Assembly (NCBI GenBank): GCA_009838075.1 | Contig: VXSG01000096.1 | Span: 106,527 to 170,526, forward strand | Length of the DNA: 64,000 nucleotides | DNA from: Boseongicola sp. SB0665_bin_10 | Lineage (GTDB): Bacteria > Pseudomonadota > Alphaproteobacteria > Rhodobacterales > Rhodobacteraceae | Direction of reading: 5' to 3' | Part shown: piece by piece, positions 35,983-44,871 of the stretch | How the letters are laid out: each line of letters starts with the position of its first letter | Position numbering within the stretch: position 1 is the stretch's first letter | Notes under the pieces: generated by a model | Told to the model about the DNA's origin: nothing | Databases searched by the model: none | The model's input: only the letters and a program-made list of their open reading frames with translations | Position numbers and translations under genes: made by a program

Positions 35983-38403
35983 TCATGACCGCATGCGCCG
36001 GCCCTCGGGATCAAATTCGGGCCGTGCGAGACGCCTCGCTCCGCGACGATCCCCAAGGATCTCGATTTCGACTTCCAGTTCTTCCGACGCCAGTTCGGTC
36101 GGAACAAGCCCAAGGGCCAGCGACCGGTCCTGCCAATGCGAATACCCGCCCGACGTGCAGAATCCGACCACGCTGCCCTGATGCCAGATCGGCTCCCATG
36201 CAACGACATCCGCGTCGTCCGCATCGACCTCGAAGGCGCAAAGGCGACGTGCGGGACCGGCATCGCGTTCTCGCTCGGCGGCCGCACGCCCGATGAAATC
36301 GCCGTTCTTGCCAAACGCAATGAACCTGTCGAGCCCGGTTTCGGCGGCGGTGTAGTCCTGCGAATACTCCCGCTGCCAGGATCCGAAGAAGCGATCAAGC
36401 CGGAGCGACATCATCGCGCGCATCCCGAAGGGACGGAGCCCGAATTCGCGACCGGCCTCGCTCAGCACCTGCCACAGTTGCCGCTGCGAGGTCAGGTCGC
36501 AATAGATCTCGTAGCCAAGATCGCCGGTATAGCTCACGCGTTGCACGATGCAGTCGGCCATTCCCAGGGTGAGTCTCCGCACACCGAGGAATGGCAGCGC
36601 CTCGTTCGACACGTCGTCCGCGCAAGCGACTGCCAGCAGGTCGCGCGCCTCCGGGCCGGCAATCTGGAAGCCCGTCTGCGCGTCGGAGATGTTCCGAACG
36701 GTCACTTCGTCCGCTGCCGAAACGTGCTTCTCGAACCAGCGAAGGTGGAAATCCTGGCTGCCATAGCTGGCCGTGAGCCGATACTCGTCCTCGGCCAGGC
36801 AGGACACGGTGAAGTCTCCCACGAGACGGCCGGACGGTGCCAGCATCGGCGTCAGGCCGAGGCGGCCGGGCCGGGGAATGCGACCGGCCATGATCCTGTC
36901 AAGCCAGGCTCGCGCTCCCGGTCCCTGCACCTGGAACTTGCTGAAATTGTGCACCTCGTTGATCCCGACCCGCTCCCGCACGTGCCGGACCTCCTGCCTG
37001 ACTGCATCCCACGCATTGGAGCGCCGGAAACTCGGATCTTCCAGCCGAGGCTCGCCTGGCAAGGCGAAATAGTTCACGACCTCAAGCCCGTAGACCTCGC
37101 CGAACACGGCGTTCATCCCGTCCCAGATGTCGTACATCGGCGTCGTGCGGAACGGTCGTGCGGCCGGCAGTTCCTCGTTCGGGTAGCTGACCGAGAATCT
37201 TCGCCGGTAGTTTTCGATCACCTTGGGAACGGTGTAGCCCGGCGTGGTCCAGCGCCCGTAGCGCGACACGTCCATGGCCCACGGGTCGCGCTCCGGTGCG
37301 CCCTCGATCATCCATTGCGCCAGCGCGAGGCCGACGCCCCCGCCCTGGCTGAATCCGGCCATCACCGCGCATGCGGACCAGTAGTTCCTCGTCCCCGGCA
37401 CGGGCCCGACCAACGGATTGCCGTCAGGTGCAAAGGTGAAGGGGCCGTGTATCGCGCGCTTGACCCCGGCGCGCTCAAGTATCGGAAACCGACGATAGGC
37501 AAATGCCACCGACTCCTCGATCTTGTCGAACTGGTCGTTCAGCAGTTCATGTCCGAAGTCCCATGGCGTTCCGTGCACGGCCCAGGGTTCGCAGGGCTGC
37601 TCGTAGAAGCCGATCACGAAACCCTTGCCTTCCTGCCTCAGATAGCTTTCGCCACCCGGATCGATGACATGCGGGATCTCCTCTTTCCTTGCCGCGATTT
37701 CCGGAACGTCTTCAGTCACGAGATACTGGTGCGCCATCGGCAGGAGCGGCAGGTAGATGCCCGCCATTGACGCGACCTCCCGCGCCCACAGGCCTCCCGC
37801 ATTGACCACGTGCTCCGCAATGACAGTTCCCTTTTCCGTGACCACGTCCCAGTTCCCGTCCGCACGAATGTTGGTTTCGATCACGCGGTTTTGCGTGACG
37901 ATCTCGGCACCGCCCATCCGCGCGGCCCTGGCATACGCATGTGTGGTGCCGGACGGGTCAAGGTGACCGTCGAGAGGGTCGTAGAGCGCACCCAGAACAC
38001 CATCCACATTCACGAAGTCCGCAATCTCGACGATCTCGGCGGGAGTCAGCATCCGGGTCTCCAGCCCCATGTACCGATGCTTGGCGCGCTCGGCCTTGAG
38101 CATGTCCAGACGTTCGGGAGTGTCAGCCAGCGTCAGCCCGCCACAGTGATGCAGGCCGCAGGACATGCCGGTCTTCCTCTCGAGCTCGTCGTAGAGACCG
38201 ATCGTGTATCCCTGCAGCGCGGCCATGTTGGTGTCGCCGTTCAGCGTGTGGAACCCGCCCGCTGCGTGCCATGTCGACCCGCTGGTCAGGTCCGAACGCT
38301 CGATCAGCATGACATCCTGCCAGCCGAGCCTGGTCAGGTGGTACAGGACGGAGCAGCCGACAACCCCGCCTCCAATGACGACGACACGCGCTTGTGCCTT
38401 CAT
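35983..38403 (-). CDS. FAD-dependent dimethylglycine/sarcosine dehydrogenase-like protein with GcvT domain
   Basis: An 806-residue two-part flavoprotein. The N-terminal half is a DAO-type FAD oxidoreductase: dinucleotide motif VVVIGGGVVGCSVLYHL and SGSTWHAAG near residue 45, whose His is the position that covalently binds FAD in dimethylglycine and sarcosine dehydrogenases. The C-terminal ~400 residues match the GcvT tetrahydrofolate-binding aminomethyltransferase domain (GARAWLDRIMAG, RVSYTGDLGYEIY, MRAMMSLRLDRFFGSW). The enzyme removes an N-methyl group and passes it to tetrahydrofolate. The ATG has GGGAGAAGG upstream. It lies 36 bp after a 78-aa gene and a Rieske oxygenase, which suggests successive demethylation of a quaternary then tertiary amine. 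Confidence 0.92.
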   Translation of the reverse strand: MKAQARVVVIGGGVVGCSVLYHLTRLGWQDVMLIERSDLTSGSTWHAAGGFHTLNGDTNMAALQGYTIGLYDELERKTGMSCGLHHCGGLTLADTPERLDMLKAERAKHRYMGLETRMLTPAEIVEIADFVNVDGVLGALYDPLDGHLDPSGTTHAYARAARMGGAEIVTQNRVIETNIRADGNWDVVTEKGTVIAEHVVNAGGLWAREVASMAGIYLPLLPMAHQYLVTEDVPEIAARKEEIPHVIDPGGESYLRQEGKGFVIGFYEQPCEPWAVHGTPWDFGHELLNDQFDKIEESVAFAYRRFPILERAGVKRAIHGPFTFAPDGNPLVGPVPGTRNYWSACAVMAGFSQGGGVGLALAQWMIEGAPERDPWAMDVSRYGRWTTPGYTVPKVIENYRRRFSVSYPNEELPAARPFRTTPMYDIWDGMNAVFGEVYGLEVVNYFALPGEPRLEDPSFRRSNAWDAVRQEVRHVRERVGINEVHNFSKFQVQGPGARAWLDRIMAGRIPRPGRLGLTPMLAPSGRLVGDFTVSCLAEDEYRLTASYGSQDFHLRWFEKHVSAADEVTVRNISDAQTGFQIAGPEARDLLAVACADDVSNEALPFLGVRRLTLGMADCIVQRVSYTGDLGYEIYCDLTSQRQLWQVLSEAGREFGLRPFGMRAMMSLRLDRFFGSWQREYSQDYTAAETGLDRFIAFGKNGDFIGRAAAERERDAGPARRLCAFEVDADDADVVAWEPIWHQGSVVGFCTSGGYSHWQDRSLALGLVPTELASEELEVEIEILGDRRGARRLARPEFDPEGRRMRS

Positions 38404-38439
38404 GGCCTTCTCCCGTTCAACGTGATTCCTGCCGGCCGC

Positions 38440-38676
38440 TCAATCGACCCTCCCCCAGCTTGCCAGCCGCGCCCGAAGCGCTTCCGCCCGCTCGTCACCT
38501 CGTTCGAGCGCGAAGATCCACGCATGCGTCAGGAAGAACGCGGCGGAGTCGATGTCGTCCGATGCCTCCGCCTTGTCCGCAGCCGCCGCATAGAGCCCGA
38601 TCAACGCGTTGCCTTCACCGGATTCATGTGCGGCCAGCAGTTCGCGTTCGAGGGCTGCCTGTTCGTCCGCAATCAC
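38440..38676 (-). CDS. Small helical protein coupled to the Rieske oxygenase, function unknown
   Basis: A 78-residue protein whose GTG start (38676) overlaps the TGA of the Rieske gene (GAGTGA), so it is translationally coupled to it. A longer frame upstream lies inside the Rieske gene and is a shadow. The sequence is helical and alanine-rich (AALERELLAAHESGEG, ALIGLYAAAADKAEASDD, AFFLTHAWIFALERGD), compatible with a TPR-like helical hairpin. No family is recognised. An accessory role for the oxygenase or the demethylase is inferred from position. Confidence 0.65.
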   Translation of the reverse strand: MIADEQAALERELLAAHESGEGNALIGLYAAAADKAEASDDIDSAAFFLTHAWIFALERGDERAEALRARLASWGRVD

Positions 38677-39818
38677 TCGGCGGCCGCCAGCGAATCCGAC
38701 ATGCGCTCGGCAACCCAATGGTGGAACAGGTGCGTCGGCCCGTCCATTGCCGGGGAAAAACGGCCGCCGTCGAAACCCGGAGCGCGACGCGCCGCCTGCA
38801 TGCCCTCCACGACCCCGATGTCTTCGAGGAAGACCTCCTTCCACTGTTCGGTGTTCTTGAGTCGCAATGAGTCGGACGTCTCCGGCGAAGCGTAGTAGAG
38901 GTGGATGTGCTCCCGGGTCATGCCAGGCCCCCTTGCCTCGAGGATGATCACGAAGATATGGTCGCGCTGAACGCCCATCATGACGTTCGGCGCCACCGTG
39001 ATGTATTCGCCGGCCGTGTCCCATTTTTTCGAAAGCCCGGCAAAATCGGGGAACACCGTCCCGTCATCGTCGCGTATCTGCCGGTAGACCTCGGTACCCT
39101 GGCCAAAGTACCGCCCAGGCACTTCGATATGGTAGTGATCTTCGAGGCGGGAATAGCTGTTCAGGCCCGGATGCACCCAAGGCAGATGATAGCTTTCGCA
39201 GAAGTTCTCGACCGCAAGCTTCCAGTTCGTGCGGCAATCCAGCTGAAAGCGGCTGTCCGGGCCACCATGGTGAACCGGGACGTCGAATTCCGCCCAGCGG
39301 GAGATGAGGTCCGCATGGCTGTCGCCGAATTCCGGAGCGTCTCCGGAGAAGTTCACGAACACGACATCCATCCAGACATGCGTCCGCACCTCGAGAAGTC
39401 CGAGGTTCTCACGCCTGATCCCTGGGTGGGAGTTCCTGCCCGGTCCGCCGACATGCGGCGTCGCGACCAGCTTGCCCTCGTGGCTGTAGCACCAGGAATG
39501 ATAGGGGCAGCGGATCGCGCCCTCGATCGTGCGCGGCTCCGTCACGAGGGTCATGCCGCGGTGGCGGCAAACGTTCTGGAACACGCGGATCCGGCCGTCC
39601 TTTCCCCTGATGACGAATAGCGGAACGCCCTGGAAGTCCAGCGGGCGAGCATCGCCTGGCTCCGGGACATCGGCCGCGACGCAGATGCCCGCCCAGGTCG
39701 AGAACCAGAGGCGTTCACGTTCGCGCCCGTATATCTCTTCGGACGTGTAATGTGCGTTTGGCAATCCGTTGGCCGTCTCCAAGGGCCGCAACACGGATGC
39801 CAGATCAACTTGTGTCAT
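38673..39818 (-). CDS. Rieske [2Fe-2S] oxygenase alpha subunit (betaine demethylase-like)
   Basis: A 381-residue ring-hydroxylating-type oxygenase. The Rieske cluster motif is CRHRGM (Cys, His) and CPYHSW (Cys, His), near residues 80-100. The catalytic domain has NWKLAVENFCESYHLPWVH, with the conserved Glu and the two His of the mononuclear iron site. This order and spacing fit choline monooxygenase/GbcA-type enzymes that demethylate glycine betaine and related quaternary amines. The ATG at 39818 has TTGGAG in front. No reductase partner gene is adjacent, so an electron donor must come from elsewhere. The next genes encode the 78-aa protein and the FAD/GcvT demethylase. Confidence 0.9.
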   Translation of the reverse strand: MTQVDLASVLRPLETANGLPNAHYTSEEIYGRERERLWFSTWAGICVAADVPEPGDARPLDFQGVPLFVIRGKDGRIRVFQNVCRHRGMTLVTEPRTIEGAIRCPYHSWCYSHEGKLVATPHVGGPGRNSHPGIRRENLGLLEVRTHVWMDVVFVNFSGDAPEFGDSHADLISRWAEFDVPVHHGGPDSRFQLDCRTNWKLAVENFCESYHLPWVHPGLNSYSRLEDHYHIEVPGRYFGQGTEVYRQIRDDDGTVFPDFAGLSKKWDTAGEYITVAPNVMMGVQRDHIFVIILEARGPGMTREHIHLYYASPETSDSLRLKNTEQWKEVFLEDIGVVEGMQAARRAPGFDGGRFSPAMDGPTHLFHHWVAERMSDSLAAAE

Positions 39819-39885
39819 GTCAGCCACTCCAATGGACGTTGCGCAAGTCGCTCCAGAGGAACCCGGCAACGTTGGACAGCTGCCG

Positions 39886-41028
39886 TTATCCGGTCGCGCC
39901 TCTTCGCGACACGTCCTGTTCTGTCAGCGTCACGGCACGCATTTGCACAACCTGGCCCTTCGCGGCGGCCTCCTGAGCGGCGAGACCCATCTCGACTGCG
40001 CAAGCCCCGTCAAGAAGCCCGACCTCCGGCTCGCCGCCGTTCCTCAACATTTCGAGGAATTGCACATGCTGGAAGTATGTCGCGCCATTATGGTCGCCGA
40101 TGGCCTGCAGTTCCGGATCGATCGGGATGTCGACCGACCGCGGGCCCTTTGGCTCGCGGGGCGAGACCACAACCTGCGGCTGCGGCGGCGACCCCAGATG
40201 CCCTGGCCAGAACCGGGGCGGTCCCGGCACCCGTGCCTCGATCTTGCCCACAGGCCCGACCGCCGTCAATTCTTCCTGGAAGTCCGAGCCTTCCGCATAC
40301 ATGCAAAGCTCGAGCATCGCGCGGCAGCCGTTGTCAAACTCGACAATGACATAGGCGCCGTCCCAGATGTCGGGCGTTTCGCCGCCGTAGTCCTCGTTCA
40401 GGTGATTGACGTCCTGTCCGGCCGAAGCCATGACGCGTTCGGGCTCGCCTCCAAGGATGTGCCGCATCAGGTCGAAGAAATGGCAGCACTTCTCGACAAG
40501 CGTTCCGCCCGTGTTGCGATTGAACCTGTTCCAGTCGCCGACCTTGTGCAGGAACGGAAACCGGTGCTCGCGAATGGTGAGCATCGTCGGGCCGCCGGTG
40601 GCCTCGTCAACCTCCTCGATGAAAGACTTGATGGGCGGCATGTAGCGATATTCCATGCCGACCCAGACCGGCGCCGGATACTCGTCAGCAAGTCCCAGAA
40701 TCCGCTTGGCATCGGTTGGGCGCGTATAGAGCGGCTTTTCGATCAGCAGCGGCAGCGGCCGCGTGCGCGCAATCGCTTCGAACTGGACGGCATGAAGGTG
40801 GTTGGGTGAGGCGATCACCAGGCAGTCAATGCCTGGATCGGCAAGAAAGCCGGCCAGCGATTCATGCATTCGCGCCGCGGGAACGGCCGCCCGCGCCGCT
40901 TCGGCCATCTGCGCGTCCGGCTCGAAGATCGCCGAGACCCGGGCATCCGGCAGATGCGCGATGTTGCGCGCATGCTCCTGCCCCATCATTCCGCAGCCGA
41001 CAATTCCGTAATTCATCACTTCCGACAT
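39886..41028 (-). CDS. Gfo/Idh/MocA family oxidoreductase 2
   Basis: A 380-residue NAD(P)-dependent dehydrogenase with a Rossmann motif YGIVGCGMMGQEHA and the EKP motif LLIEKPLYT near residue 95. The ATG at 41028 has GAGG in front; frames starting further upstream are not supported. It is the first gene of the minus-strand string that runs through the Rieske oxygenase and flavoprotein. It is only distantly similar to oxidoreductase 1 of the same cluster, so the two probably act on different steps. Confidence 0.88.
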   Translation of the reverse strand: MSEVMNYGIVGCGMMGQEHARNIAHLPDARVSAIFEPDAQMAEAARAAVPAARMHESLAGFLADPGIDCLVIASPNHLHAVQFEAIARTRPLPLLIEKPLYTRPTDAKRILGLADEYPAPVWVGMEYRYMPPIKSFIEEVDEATGGPTMLTIREHRFPFLHKVGDWNRFNRNTGGTLVEKCCHFFDLMRHILGGEPERVMASAGQDVNHLNEDYGGETPDIWDGAYVIVEFDNGCRAMLELCMYAEGSDFQEELTAVGPVGKIEARVPGPPRFWPGHLGSPPQPQVVVSPREPKGPRSVDIPIDPELQAIGDHNGATYFQHVQFLEMLRNGGEPEVGLLDGACAVEMGLAAQEAAAKGQVVQMRAVTLTEQDVSRRGATG

Positions 41029-41298
41029 TCCGGACCTCAACTCAACCGCGACACTAAGCGGCAACATGTGGAATCGAACCAAGTCTTCGAGATTTCAGCG
41101 ATTTCCCAATCCAGCGTCAAGCATTGAAGCGCACCGTTGCCGGCGCCGACGGCAGCCCTTCGCAATTCCGGCTCGGCACGCGGCAAGTGCGCACGCGTTT
41201 CTCGACACTTGGATCCCGTCGTTGCAACGGCCGTCATTTGGGAATGCGCGGAGCATCACATGGCATCCCTGGACACATGGCGGGGTTTCCCGAGAAAA

Positions 41299-42183
41299 TC
41301 AGATGCGTGCAAGTCGCCAGTCGGCAAACAGCCTCGACTTTGCCGAGAACCGCCTTGTGTCATGGCCAGCAAACAATCCGTCCTGGGTCACAAGCACGCT
41401 TCGCCAGCCGCGTGCGGCCGCGCCCAGAATGTCCGTATGCAGGGTATCCCCGCACATCGCAATTCTCTCTCGAGGAACACCTGGCAGCGTTGCTTCGATC
41501 GACTCATATACCTCTGGGAACGGCTTGCCGAAGAACCGTACTCGGTTGGGGTACAGGTCCGCGATCAAGTGACCGTAGTGGCCTGGCTCAACCGAGAACC
41601 CGTCATTGCGAGGCGCCGCCAAATCGGCGTTGCCAATCCACAGGCTGCGGGGCCTGTTTTGCATTGCGGCGTGAAGCAAGCTCTGCCGTTTAGGTGTCCA
41701 GTTGGCGGTAGAGAGAAACAGGAAATTGTCGACCGCATCGTAGCTATCGGGGGCATCGTCAAGCCGCTGGACACTCGTGGGCAAGTCCGCCAGCGGGTCT
41801 TCTTGCGCAGCGATGACACCCCAGCTTCCCCCTTTCAGGTGGCGCAGAGCGGCGTCGCGGCTTGTGATGATCTCGTCGTCCCCAACCGCCAAGCCCAGGC
41901 GCTTGAATTTGGCGACTACTCCACTGCGATCATGGCTGGCTGCGTTGGTCAGATTGCGGATCGCACACCCGCGTGCACGAAGCTGATCAAGGCGTTTGTC
42001 AGCACCCGGTATCAGGGTTTCGCCGACATTCAGCACGCCGAACGCATCAAAGACAAATGCATCGACCTCGTCTGCTATCTCTAGCAGCGACCGGATATCG
42101 ACCGTCTGCGTCCGCGTCAGTACGGGCGGGAAACGACTTCTCACCTCTTCGTAGCGATCAAATATTGATTGCGTGGTCAGCAT
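41299..42183 (-). CDS. HAD superfamily class IIA hydrolase (NagD-like phosphatase)
   Basis: A protein of about 294 residues when started at the ATG at 42183 (an upstream start at 42276 is possible). It has HAD motif I FVFDAFGVLNVG, motif II LTNAA, motif III lysine FGKPFPEVYE and motif IV MCGDTLHTDILGAAARG. The length and cap position fit class IIA phosphatases such as NagD and glycerol phosphate phosphatases. Motif I reads D-A-F in place of the usual D-x-D, so catalysis may be altered or the second Asp role taken over. It points away from the DeoR-ABC-phosphodiesterase operon and probably belongs to the same phosphate-ester pathway. Confidence 0.85.
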   Translation of the reverse strand: MLTTQSIFDRYEEVRSRFPPVLTRTQTVDIRSLLEIADEVDAFVFDAFGVLNVGETLIPGADKRLDQLRARGCAIRNLTNAASHDRSGVVAKFKRLGLAVGDDEIITSRDAALRHLKGGSWGVIAAQEDPLADLPTSVQRLDDAPDSYDAVDNFLFLSTANWTPKRQSLLHAAMQNRPRSLWIGNADLAAPRNDGFSVEPGHYGHLIADLYPNRVRFFGKPFPEVYESIEATLPGVPRERIAMCGDTLHTDILGAAARGWRSVLVTQDGLFAGHDTRRFSAKSRLFADWRLARI

Positions 42184-43030
42184 GCGTTTCCAGGTCGTCC
42201 GTAACCGTTCAGTCTCCACTGTATGCCACGAGGGGAAAATTGGAAGTGAAAACAACAAAACAACATAGTTGAACATCTCTCACGAAAACTGTTCCACGAA
42301 TTCCAATGTTCTCCCAGGACAACCATTCGGGCCGCTCTTGACCATTGACCTCTTTTCCTCACGGCGTTCGGACCGGGCTCGTCTCTCGCCATCGCAACCT
42401 TCCTGCTGCCAGGGTCGGATGGCGAAGTCCGGTTGGTGAACGCCTTTCCGGCCTTCAGCCCGTTTCCCTTGCCGACCGTTGGCAACGGCCCCGGGGCGGC
42501 CGTCGTGGAATGCCGCGCCTGCGCTGCGTGTCCACTCCAGCTGGCCAAGGATCCCGACGTTGCAGGTCCTGGCAGCTGCCTGATCGCCCATCTAGGAATT
42601 TCCTTTGATTCCACGGAGCAGGCATTCCATTGCCATTCGGGATTGATTGTTCTCGGAGCGCACTTTCGATGGGTGCATGCTTCCGGGTCGAAGGCGACGA
42701 CGGTACTATTCCAGACCTTCGTAAGCGCCATTCCCCCGGATTCGATCAAGGAAACACGCCGCCGCCGACTGCCGCATCTCCAGTTGCCTGAAGTCGGTGG
42801 GCCACAAGAGCTGCAATGCAATGCCCACCATACAAATCGCGCCCTTGGGCAAGGCCGCAGAAATGGCTTGAGATCGGCCCCGACTTCCCCAAAAAGGTGA
42901 CCTGCGCAGTTGCTTCCTAGAATGCACTCTTGCCACGTAGCGTCAAAAATTCTACCAAGTAGCGACAAAAAGTTGTTGTTTTGTAGTTTTTTGCGGTCTA
43001 CCGTCAGTAGCAAGTCGAAACGGAGTCGCG
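42184..43030. other. Divergent intergenic region with operator-like repeats, no gene seen
   Basis: About 850 bp between the HAD phosphatase and the DeoR regulator. Long frames are open on both strands but look like composition artefacts with no domain or ribosome binding site. The last 100 bp are AT-rich and hold regulatory repeats (separate entry). Confidence 0.5.
42937..42971 (+). promoter_or_regulatory. Direct-repeat operator candidate before the DeoR gene
   Basis: GTAGCGTCAAAAA at 42937-42949 and GTAGCGACAAAAA at 42959-42971 differ by one base and are 22 bp apart (two helical turns). TTTTTTGCGGTCTAC follows as a rough inverted copy. The block lies 60-95 bp before the DeoR start, the expected place for DeoR self-regulation. 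Confidence 0.55.
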
Positions 43031-43810
43031 ATGTCTTCCAGGAAGCGGGGACGAAGAGAGGCAATCTCGGCGCTTGTACTTGAACAGGGGGCAGTGACCG
43101 TTGGGTCCCTGGCCGAGCGTTTTGGCGTGTCAATGCAAACGATTCGGCGGGATGTGGATGCCTTGTGCGAAGGCGACATGCTGCACCGTTCGCATGGACG
43201 CATTGAACTTAGCGAAGAGTTTCTCAATACCCCATTTGATCAGCGCGCTGGAACCAATCTTTCGGGAAAACGCGCCATTGGCCAAGCCGCTGCGGAACTG
43301 ATTCCGGACGGAGCGACAATTTTTTTCTCCATTGGGTCAACGCCGCTAAGCGTGGCCAACGCCTTGTCCGCCCGCAAGAACTTGACGGTCATAACGAACA
43401 ACCTGTGCGCGGCAATGGCGTTGAGCGAAGAGGTGTCGAACCGCATCATACTGCCTGGCGGCGAAGTCCGACTGCCGGATCGGGACATTCTTGGCGATGA
43501 CGTCCTCGCGTTCTTCAGTCGTTTCCGGGCGGATTTTGCCGTGTTCGGAACGGCGGGCATTGCAGAGGACGGGGGCCTACTGGAATTCCACACCACTGAA
43601 GTGCGCGCGACCCAGAGGATGTGTGAGAACGCGAAGACGTCCTTGCTGGTCATTGACGTGTCAAAGTTCGGCCGCGAGGCACCGGCACTTGGCGGCAACA
43701 TAACGCAGATAGACACCGTCATCGTAGACCGACGCCCGGGCGGTGCGTTCGCGCCCCTGTTGGACATCATGGGTGACCGCCTTCATGTGGCCGAGGGAGA
43801 TTGGAGATGA
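43031..43810 (+). CDS. DeoR/GlpR family transcriptional regulator
   Basis: A 259-residue repressor. The N-terminal winged helix-turn-helix is VGSLAERFGVSMQTIRRDVD, and the C-terminal domain is the sugar-phosphate-binding DeoR domain (ITNNLCAAMAL, GGEVRLPDRDILGD, VIDVSKFGREAPA). The family is usually relieved by phosphorylated sugars or glycerol 3-phosphate. The ATG follows CGGAG. Its stop overlaps the ATPase start (ATGA), so it is the first gene of the transport operon that it probably controls. Confidence 0.92.
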   Translation: MSSRKRGRREAISALVLEQGAVTVGSLAERFGVSMQTIRRDVDALCEGDMLHRSHGRIELSEEFLNTPFDQRAGTNLSGKRAIGQAAAELIPDGATIFFSIGSTPLSVANALSARKNLTVITNNLCAAMALSEEVSNRIILPGGEVRLPDRDILGDDVLAFFSRFRADFAVFGTAGIAEDGGLLEFHTTEVRATQRMCENAKTSLLVIDVSKFGREAPALGGNITQIDTVIVDRRPGGAFAPLLDIMGDRLHVAEGDWR

Positions 43811-44829
43811 CGACGGCTCCGTTCGTCGTTCTCAAGGACATCACCAAGAGGTGGCACGGCCAGCTCGGCGTGGAGGGGATCACGCTGGACATTCCCGAAG
43901 GCAGCTTTACCGCGCTTCTGGGTCCTTCGGGATGCGGCAAGTCCACGACATTGCGCCTCTTGGCCGGGTTGGAATTGCCCGACGAGGGGCAGATTCTGAT
44001 CGACGGCAAGGACCTGACAACCAGTGCGGCATCAGATCGGAATCTTTCGATGGTGTTCCAGTCCTATGCACTGTTTCCACATCTTTCTGTCGCCGAAAAC
44101 GTGATTTTCGGTCTGAAGGTCCGGCGCGTACCCAAGGCCGATCGAAAGCAAAAGCTGCGCAAGGCGCTCGAGATCACGGGCTTGCTGGGCTTCGAGGATC
44201 GAAAGCCGGGAGCATTGTCGGGGGGACAACGTCAACGCGTGGCCCTTGCCCGTGCGATCGTGGCTGGCCAGCGCCTGTGCCTGATGGACGAACCGCTGTC
44301 AAACCTCGATGCGAAACTGCGCCATGCGGTGCGCAAGGACATAAAGAAACTGCAGCGCGATCTGGGCATTACGGTCGTCTACGTCACCCACGATCAATCC
44401 GAAGCGATGAGCATGGCCGACACAGTCGTGCTTATGAAGGACGGCCATATCCAGCAGGTCGGCGCGCCAGAGGATCTCTACAACAGGCCCGACAACACCT
44501 TTGTGGCCGAGTTCGTCGGTGCGCCCGCGATGGCACTGATCGGTTCCGCGGCCTTGCCGGGCTTTGACGAAGGGACCACCATCGGGATCAGGGCGGAAAA
44601 CATCCATGTCGTGCCCAAAGGCGAAGGGCGGATGAGCTGCACGGTCAACGAGAGCGAATTCTTGGGCTCAGAAACGCTGATCGGGCTCAGTCATGCCGAT
44701 GCCACAGGGCTTTGCGTTCTCAGGCCGGGCCTTTCCTTGATGCCCGAGGGCGCGGACATAGACATCTCATTTCGGGACGAACACCTGCACGTCTTTGACG
44801 CGTCAGGACAACGCATGGCAGCGCGGTGA
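43807..44829 (+). CDS. ABC transporter ATP-binding protein (UgpC/MalK type)
   Basis: A 340-residue importer ATPase with Walker A GPSGCGKST, Q-loop VFQSYALFP, signature LSGGQRQR, Walker B LCLMDEPLSNLD and H-loop VTHDQ. A TOBE-type C-terminal domain (TIGIRAENIHV) is present. The start ATG overlaps the deoR stop. Placing the ATPase gene before the binding protein is less usual for this class of operon. Confidence 0.94.
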   Translation: MTTAPFVVLKDITKRWHGQLGVEGITLDIPEGSFTALLGPSGCGKSTTLRLLAGLELPDEGQILIDGKDLTTSAASDRNLSMVFQSYALFPHLSVAENVIFGLKVRRVPKADRKQKLRKALEITGLLGFEDRKPGALSGGQRQRVALARAIVAGQRLCLMDEPLSNLDAKLRHAVRKDIKKLQRDLGITVVYVTHDQSEAMSMADTVVLMKDGHIQQVGAPEDLYNRPDNTFVAEFVGAPAMALIGSAALPGFDEGTTIGIRAENIHVVPKGEGRMSCTVNESEFLGSETLIGLSHADATGLCVLRPGLSLMPEGADIDISFRDEHLHVFDASGQRMAAR

Positions 44830-44871
44830 CCGAAATCACCAGCCATGAGAACCAAACCTAGGGAGAAAGAA

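Noticed and set aside
36136..37770. A 544-codon plus-strand frame opposite the FAD/GcvT gene
   Set aside because: Antisense shadow of a recognised flavoprotein.
38440..39024. Long 194-codon version of the 78-aa gene
   Set aside because: The first 116 codons lie inside the Rieske gene in another frame; only the part after the GTG at 38676 is independent.
42177..43133. A 318-codon minus-strand frame upstream of the HAD gene
   Set aside because: It overlaps the DeoR gene and its promoter, has no ribosome binding site, no domain and unusual composition.
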